Notes under the pieces: generated by a model
Seen by the model: the letters and a program-made list of their open reading frames with translations, nothing else
Database searches by the model: none
Told to the model about the DNA's origin: nothing
Source: Candidatus Heimdallarchaeota archaeon
GTDB lineage: Archaea > Asgardarchaeota > Heimdallarchaeia > Heimdallarchaeales > Kariarchaeaceae
Assembly: GCA_030668165.1 (NCBI GenBank)
Contig: DAOUUM010000091.1
Location: 1 to 8,903, forward strand
DNA length: 8,903 nt
Direction of reading: 5' to 3'
Translations under genes and position numbers: made by a program
Shown here: piece by piece, positions 5,734 through 8,903 of the stretch
Numbering within the stretch: position 1 is the first letter of the stretch
How the letters are laid out: each line of letters opens with the position of its first letter

Positions 5734-6807
5734 ATGGCATCACTATTTATGGAATCGATAACATACATCACTACACAACCCCATGAGATGGAGGATGATC
5801 TCTTGGAAAAATATATTAACTATATTGAGAAGAGACATGGTTGTTCTTTAAGGGATGATCCATTGAGAAGTCGTAATTTTCTATTAAAAGAAGCGAAAAT
5901 TAAACCCAATAAGGATAAAATCCAACGGCAATATTTTATGATTAAGAATCAAGATATAATTGGAAATGCACACGCAAATTACATAAAAAGAGAAGACGAT
6001 AAAAATCCAGATCAACTATGGATATATGTATTTGTTCTTCCAGAGTATCGTAAAAAAGGTCTGGGGACAATTTTATTTGAGAAACTTGTTGAATTTGGCA
6101 AAACTGAAAACAGATTAACATTTTATAGTGGATTATTTCCCATTGATGGTGAAGATGGACCAAAATTTCTGGAAACCAAAGGACTGACTCCAAAATTGAA
6201 TGAAAAGGTAAGCAGGTTGTATAAAGATGCAATCAACTGGGATTTTGTTAATTCAAGTTTTGACAAATTAGAATCTAAATTTTCAAAATACACCCTGGTT
6301 AGTTTTGATGGAGTAGAATGGGCAAATAAAGTATTAAGTGATGATAATTTCGCAATTGAATCTGCGGATTTCAGCACTGAGATTGAGGCACTTCTCCCCT
6401 TGGAGGATATTGAATGGGTACCAGAGGTAATGACAATAGTTGATGCGAGGAGATGGGCAGAAAACACCTTAAAATCCTCTGAAATCTGGAACGCAAGAAC
6501 ATTTTATCTATATGATGATGACAGGATTCTAGCAATGTCAGGTACTTATTTTGCCAATGATCCCCCGGTAAGGGATGTCGGAACTGGGTTAACAGGAGTG
6601 AGAAAGGCGTATCATCGACAGGGTATGGCTACTTACCTGAAAATAAAAATCTTGAAATATTATATGGAAAATCATCCTGACTTTGAGTATCTCTATACAG
6701 AAAACGCTGCATCCAATGAGGGTATGCTGGGAATAAATATGTCGCTGGGCTTCAAACCAAAGTATGCTTGGCAGATGTACCAGGGAAAAATTAAGGTAAA
6801 TAATTGA
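5734..6807 (+). CDS. Tandem-GNAT N-acetyltransferase of unknown substrate
   Basis: Predicted cytoplasmic acetyltransferase with two GNAT folds, 357 residues. The N-terminal domain (about 8-165) has the acetyl-CoA loop in VLPEYRKKGLGTILFEKLVE (101-120), with R106-x-x-G109-x-G111. The C-terminal domain (about 205-350) has TGVRKAYHRQGMATYLKIK (287-305) followed by the family-typical YTENAASNEGMLGINMSLGF (321-340). In this second loop the usual Arg/Gln at the first position is His294, while G297 and A299 are kept. The general plan resembles mycothiol synthase-like tandem GNATs; in such proteins one domain may be catalytically dead, but which cannot be told here. The start is ATG 5734; ATG 5749 is an alternative giving MESITY. 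It stands 89 bases after tupB and converges on the DUF1684 gene. Nothing ties it to tungstate. Confidence 0.8.
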   Translation: MASLFMESITYITTQPHEMEDDLLEKYINYIEKRHGCSLRDDPLRSRNFLLKEAKIKPNKDKIQRQYFMIKNQDIIGNAHANYIKREDDKNPDQLWIYVFVLPEYRKKGLGTILFEKLVEFGKTENRLTFYSGLFPIDGEDGPKFLETKGLTPKLNEKVSRLYKDAINWDFVNSSFDKLESKFSKYTLVSFDGVEWANKVLSDDNFAIESADFSTEIEALLPLEDIEWVPEVMTIVDARRWAENTLKSSEIWNARTFYLYDDDRILAMSGTYFANDPPVRDVGTGLTGVRKAYHRQGMATYLKIKILKYYMENHPDFEYLYTENAASNEGMLGINMSLGFKPKYAWQMYQGKIKVNN

Positions 6808-6819
6808 TTATCGTATATA

Positions 6820-6824
6820 TTTTT
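6820..6824 (+). terminator. T-run between convergent genes
   Basis: Five T residues (6820-6824) lie 13 bases after the acetyltransferase stop and directly against the stop codon of the opposing DUF1684 gene. This is a plausible archaeal termination tract. On the minus strand the nearest T-run (complement of 6786-6790) lies inside the acetyltransferase 3' end, so the two transcripts may overlap. Confidence 0.25.
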
Positions 6825-7367
6825 CTATTGATCTTTGAGTGAGAATGCCTTCTCACCAGCATTTATGGGTACTTCTAACCAGTTTTCAAATGGTGGAAGT
6901 GGACAGGTGAACATGTCAGAATATGCACAAAAAGGGCTGTAGGCCTTGTTAAAATCCAGTTCGAATCTATTCTCATCCAGTTTATGTAACTCAAGATATC
7001 TTCCTGCACCATAGGTGATCCCCTCATCAGATGTTTTATCTCTGAATGGTACAAAGAAGTAATCGGGATTTTCCACATTTTGATAAATGTTAATTTTAGT
7101 CTGTTCTTTGCTCTCAGGATGTTCAAATTGCAAAATTCCCAATTTATTATAATACTGTATCCCTCCAGTTGATGTTTCCATCTCAATTGTCTCCTGTACC
7201 TCATTTTTCTGCAATTCCAACTCAAATTTATAGTTCTCATCAACCTCAAAATAGCTTAGATTGATGAATTCTTTCTTGAGCTTTTCACTTAGGGGAGAGT
7301 GAGGAGAGGTCCTCATGAAATGATCTTTATCAACTCTGTTTAATTCCATTTCTTTTTTGTAATTCAT
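6825..7367 (-). CDS. DUF1684 family protein
   Basis: Member of the DUF1684 family, whose biochemical function is not established. It has 180 residues, without a signal peptide or membrane segment, so probably cytoplasmic. The diagnostic blocks are intact: FVPFRDKTSDEGITYGAGRY (105-124) and the C-terminal DFNKAYSPFCAYSDMFTCPL (138-157), followed by PPFENWLEVPINAGEKAF. Cys147 and Cys155 are the conserved cysteine pair of the latter. The N-terminal half (about 1-100) is charged and only loosely conserved. There is no SD, and a TATA-like element lies 25 bases upstream, which suggests a leaderless message. It lies 64 bases downstream of the TupC-like ATPase gene on the same strand, so read-through co-transcription is possible. 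Confidence 0.85.
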   Translation of the reverse strand: MNYKKEMELNRVDKDHFMRTSPHSPLSEKLKKEFINLSYFEVDENYKFELELQKNEVQETIEMETSTGGIQYYNKLGILQFEHPESKEQTKINIYQNVENPDYFFVPFRDKTSDEGITYGAGRYLELHKLDENRFELDFNKAYSPFCAYSDMFTCPLPPFENWLEVPINAGEKAFSLKDQ

Positions 7368-7384
7368 AGATCAATACTGATTAA

Positions 7385-7402
7385 CTAGAATATAAGCTCT
7401 AG
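7385..7402 (-). promoter_or_regulatory. Promoter of the DUF1684 gene: TATA box flanked by inverted repeat
   Basis: On the minus strand CTTATATTC (complement of 7388-7396) is centred 25 bases before the DUF1684 ATG, fitting a leaderless start. It is flanked by CTAGA (7385-7389) and TCTAG (7398-7402), a 5+5 inverted repeat with an 8-base centre that spans the TATA box. A regulator binding there would block TBP. The repeat is short and may be chance. Confidence 0.4.
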
Positions 7403-7431
7403 GTTAATTAAATATTAATAATTGAAATTCG

Positions 7432-8166
7432 CTAAGCAACCAGTTTTCCTTGAAGATAATTCTTTACTTTCTGTGATCCCTGTTCTGCAAGAATATCGAT
7501 ATCACCACTCTCAACAGTTCCATCCATCAGAATATTAACGGTTTTAGCAACTCTTCTTGCCTGGAACTGATCATGGGTGGTCCAAATTATTACAGGTTTA
7601 AATTCCTTGGAATAATCCCTGATGTATTGCTCAAGCCATTTTATTGTGGCCATATCCAAAGAGGCAGCTGGTTCATCCAGAATAACCAATTGTGGATTGG
7701 TGATAAGAGTTCTTGCCAATGCGGCTCTCTGTAGAGTTCCGATGGATAGCTGAAATGGTTTTTTGTATTGGAATTCCTCGAGTCTGAATTCTTTGATCTG
7801 TTTATCAACCATTGCTTTTCTTTTTTCTTTTGGCATATCTCGTAGTAATAATGGATACTCAATATTTTTCCATAAATTGGATGAAATGAATATTGGATGT
7901 TGCCATAAATAACCAATTTTCCTTATTATCTCCACATTTTTGCCGTTGGCAATAGGAGATACCACCTTTCCATCCCAGCGAATCTCACCAGATTCGGGTT
8001 GAATTATCAGACTTAGCAATCTGTTGAATACTGTCTTACCGACTCCATTTGGTCCCAAAAGTGCTTGAACCTCACCTGATTTAATCTTCATCGACAAACC
8101 ATCAATCACATCAAGATCCTCAAATCCAAATTTGATGCTATCAATTTCAAGCAAATCAAGTGTCAT
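7432..8166 (-). CDS. tupC: Tungstate-type ABC transporter ATP-binding protein (TupC-like)
   Basis: Cytoplasmic ATPase expected to power the TupAB importer. It has 244 residues, a single nucleotide-binding domain with no C-terminal TOBE domain, which fits TupC better than ModC or WtpC. Walker A is GPNGVGKT (38-45), the Q-loop is Gln89 in YLWQHP, Walker B is LVILDEP (160-166), the D-loop ASLD is at 168-171, and the H-loop is His198 in TTHD. The ABC signature at 140-146 reads LSIGTLQ rather than LSGGE/Q: the first glycine is Ile142 and the acidic/Gln position is Thr144. The catalytic Glu165 is present, so hydrolysis should be possible. Pairing with TupAB is inferred from type and proximity; the gene is on the opposite strand beyond two unrelated genes. 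No SD is seen. Confidence 0.8.
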   Translation of the reverse strand: MTLDLLEIDSIKFGFEDLDVIDGLSMKIKSGEVQALLGPNGVGKTVFNRLLSLIIQPESGEIRWDGKVVSPIANGKNVEIIRKIGYLWQHPIFISSNLWKNIEYPLLLRDMPKEKRKAMVDKQIKEFRLEEFQYKKPFQLSIGTLQRAALARTLITNPQLVILDEPAASLDMATIKWLEQYIRDYSKEFKPVIIWTTHDQFQARRVAKTVNILMDGTVESGDIDILAEQGSQKVKNYLQGKLVA

Positions 8167-8187
8167 AAATTTTCAAAGAATAGTTGT

Positions 8188-8197
8188 GTTATAGATT
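8188..8197 (-). promoter_or_regulatory. Candidate TATA box of tupC
   Basis: On the minus strand AATCTATAAC is centred about 26 bases before the tupC ATG (8166). The exact archaeal TATA spacing and the lack of an SD suggest a leaderless transcript. The 219-base region between tupC and the divergent uridine phosphorylase gene is very AT-rich and holds both promoters. Confidence 0.4.
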
Positions 8198-8355
8198 ATT
8201 CGATATACCCTTGAATTAATTACTCATTAGCTTGTTATAATATAATTTTGATAACCTGAATTGAATTCTCTAATGTTATATTCTATAATTATTTGATATA
8301 ATAAATGTAACAATTCCATTATTAATTGAGATCAGATGTGTAACATGACCTAAAG

Positions 8356-8365
8356 TATTAATTTT
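8356..8365 (+). promoter_or_regulatory. Candidate TATA box of the uridine phosphorylase gene
   Basis: TATTAATTTT is centred about 26 bases before ATG 8386. No SD is present between it and the ATG, again fitting leaderless initiation. Confidence 0.35.
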
Positions 8366-8385
8366 CATTTGATGGATAATGGTTC

Positions 8386-8903
8386 ATGGCTAAAAAAGGT
8401 ACGTACACGGCAAAAAATGCAGAACATGTTGAGACTGATGATGGTACACAATATCATCTGAAAGTCAAACCAGGTGACCTGTCTGATGTTGTATTACTTC
8501 CTGGGGATCCAAAAAGAGTAGCTAGAATTATTGAACAATGGGATAATTCTGAGAAAATTGCCGATTACAGGCAGTATGTATCGTATTCAGGTCAGTACAA
8601 GGGAACTGATATCTCTACCGTCTCCTCAGGTATTGGACCACCTGCAGTTGAGATTGCAATTACAGAACTTAAAAATGTGGGAGTCAATAATATTATCCGA
8701 GTGGGATCTTCAGGAACACTTCGACCTGATATTGAGATAGGTGAATTAATCATATCTGAGGCTGCAGTACGTCTTGAGGACACTAGTAAACACTATGTCA
8801 TACCAGAATATCCGGCCGTTGCCTCACGCATGGTCACTTCGGCTCTCATAAGAGCATGTGAAGAAAATAATTTACCTTATCATGTGGGTATAACAGCCAC
8901 CTC
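8386..8903 (+). CDS. udp: Uridine phosphorylase family nucleoside phosphorylase, 3' truncated by window end
   Basis: Pyrimidine nucleoside salvage enzyme that cleaves a nucleoside with phosphate to give the base and ribose 1-phosphate. 172 complete codons are visible, about two thirds of the usual length of around 255, with no stop before the window end. Clear family blocks are YHLKVKPGDL (23-32), VVLLPGDPKRVARI (35-48), SSGIGPPAVEIAITEL (80-95), IIRVGSSGTLRP (103-114), AAVRLEDTSKHY (126-137) and HVGITATS at the edge. By comparison with E. coli Udp, His24, Gly40, Arg44, Arg105 and Ser108 sit where the phosphate-binding His8, Gly26, Arg30, Arg91 and Thr94 lie, so Thr is replaced by Ser. The start is ATG 8386: an in-frame stop occurs three codons upstream, and the nearby ATGs at 8372 and 8379 are out of frame. 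Uridine as substrate is likely, but related purine phosphorylases cannot be excluded from the N-terminal part. Confidence 0.88.
   Translation, partial: MAKKGTYTAKNAEHVETDDGTQYHLKVKPGDLSDVVLLPGDPKRVARIIEQWDNSEKIADYRQYVSYSGQYKGTDISTVSSGIGPPAVEIAITELKNVGVNNIIRVGSSGTLRPDIEIGELIISEAAVRLEDTSKHYVIPEYPAVASRMVTSALIRACEENNLPYHVGITAT

Noticed and set aside
6123..6467. Open frame on the minus strand inside the acetyltransferase gene
   Set aside because: Overlaps a continuous GNAT reading frame and has no motif, SD or promoter of its own.
8167..8385. Search for a small gene in the tupC-udp spacer
   Set aside because: All frames are broken by frequent stops and the region is explained by two divergent promoters.

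Overview
The window comes from an archaeon, and all the gene calls come from reading the sequence without database searches. The evidence is a run of archaeal/eukaryotic-type ribosomal proteins (eL32, eL19, uL18, uS5, uL30, uL15). Promoters look like archaeal TATA boxes, and several solo or first genes appear to make leaderless messages. By eye the DNA is AT-rich, most strongly between genes. The lineage cannot be fixed from this window. An Asgard-type or euryarchaeal origin would both fit, and the acidic tail on eL32 is the most distinctive protein feature.

Bases 1-215 are non-coding. They hold a candidate TATA box, a perfect inverted repeat just downstream of it, and a leader hairpin before a strong Shine-Dalgarno (SD) sequence. 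Bases 216-3360 are a compact ribosomal protein cluster, rpl32e-rpl19e-rpl18-rps5-rpl30-rpl15, with small gaps or overlaps and an SD before each gene. This is the 3' half of the classical archaeal spc-type cluster. rpl6 is not directly upstream and secY is not directly downstream, so the unit looks detached at both ends. Bases 3361-3608 are an intergenic spacer with T-runs (likely termination) and a new promoter.

Bases 3609-5644 are a tight three-gene unit: a SPOUT-like COG4080/DUF2122 protein, then tupA (tungstate-binding lipoprotein) and tupB (permease). A tandem-GNAT acetyltransferase follows at 5734-6807. On the minus strand are a DUF1684 protein (6825-7367) and, upstream of it, the TupC-like ABC ATPase (7432-8166). 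A uridine phosphorylase-family gene starts at 8386 and runs off the window end.

TupA, TupB and the ATPase together would make a complete oxyanion importer, probably for tungstate. Its ATPase is encoded apart from the other two, on the opposite strand, with two unrelated genes between. Two modes of translation initiation are visible: genes inside operons have GGTGA/GGAGG-type SD sites, while five genes at the start of transcription units lack an SD and have a TATA-like element about 25 bases before the start codon. No tRNA, rRNA, CRISPR array or insertion sequence was recognised.
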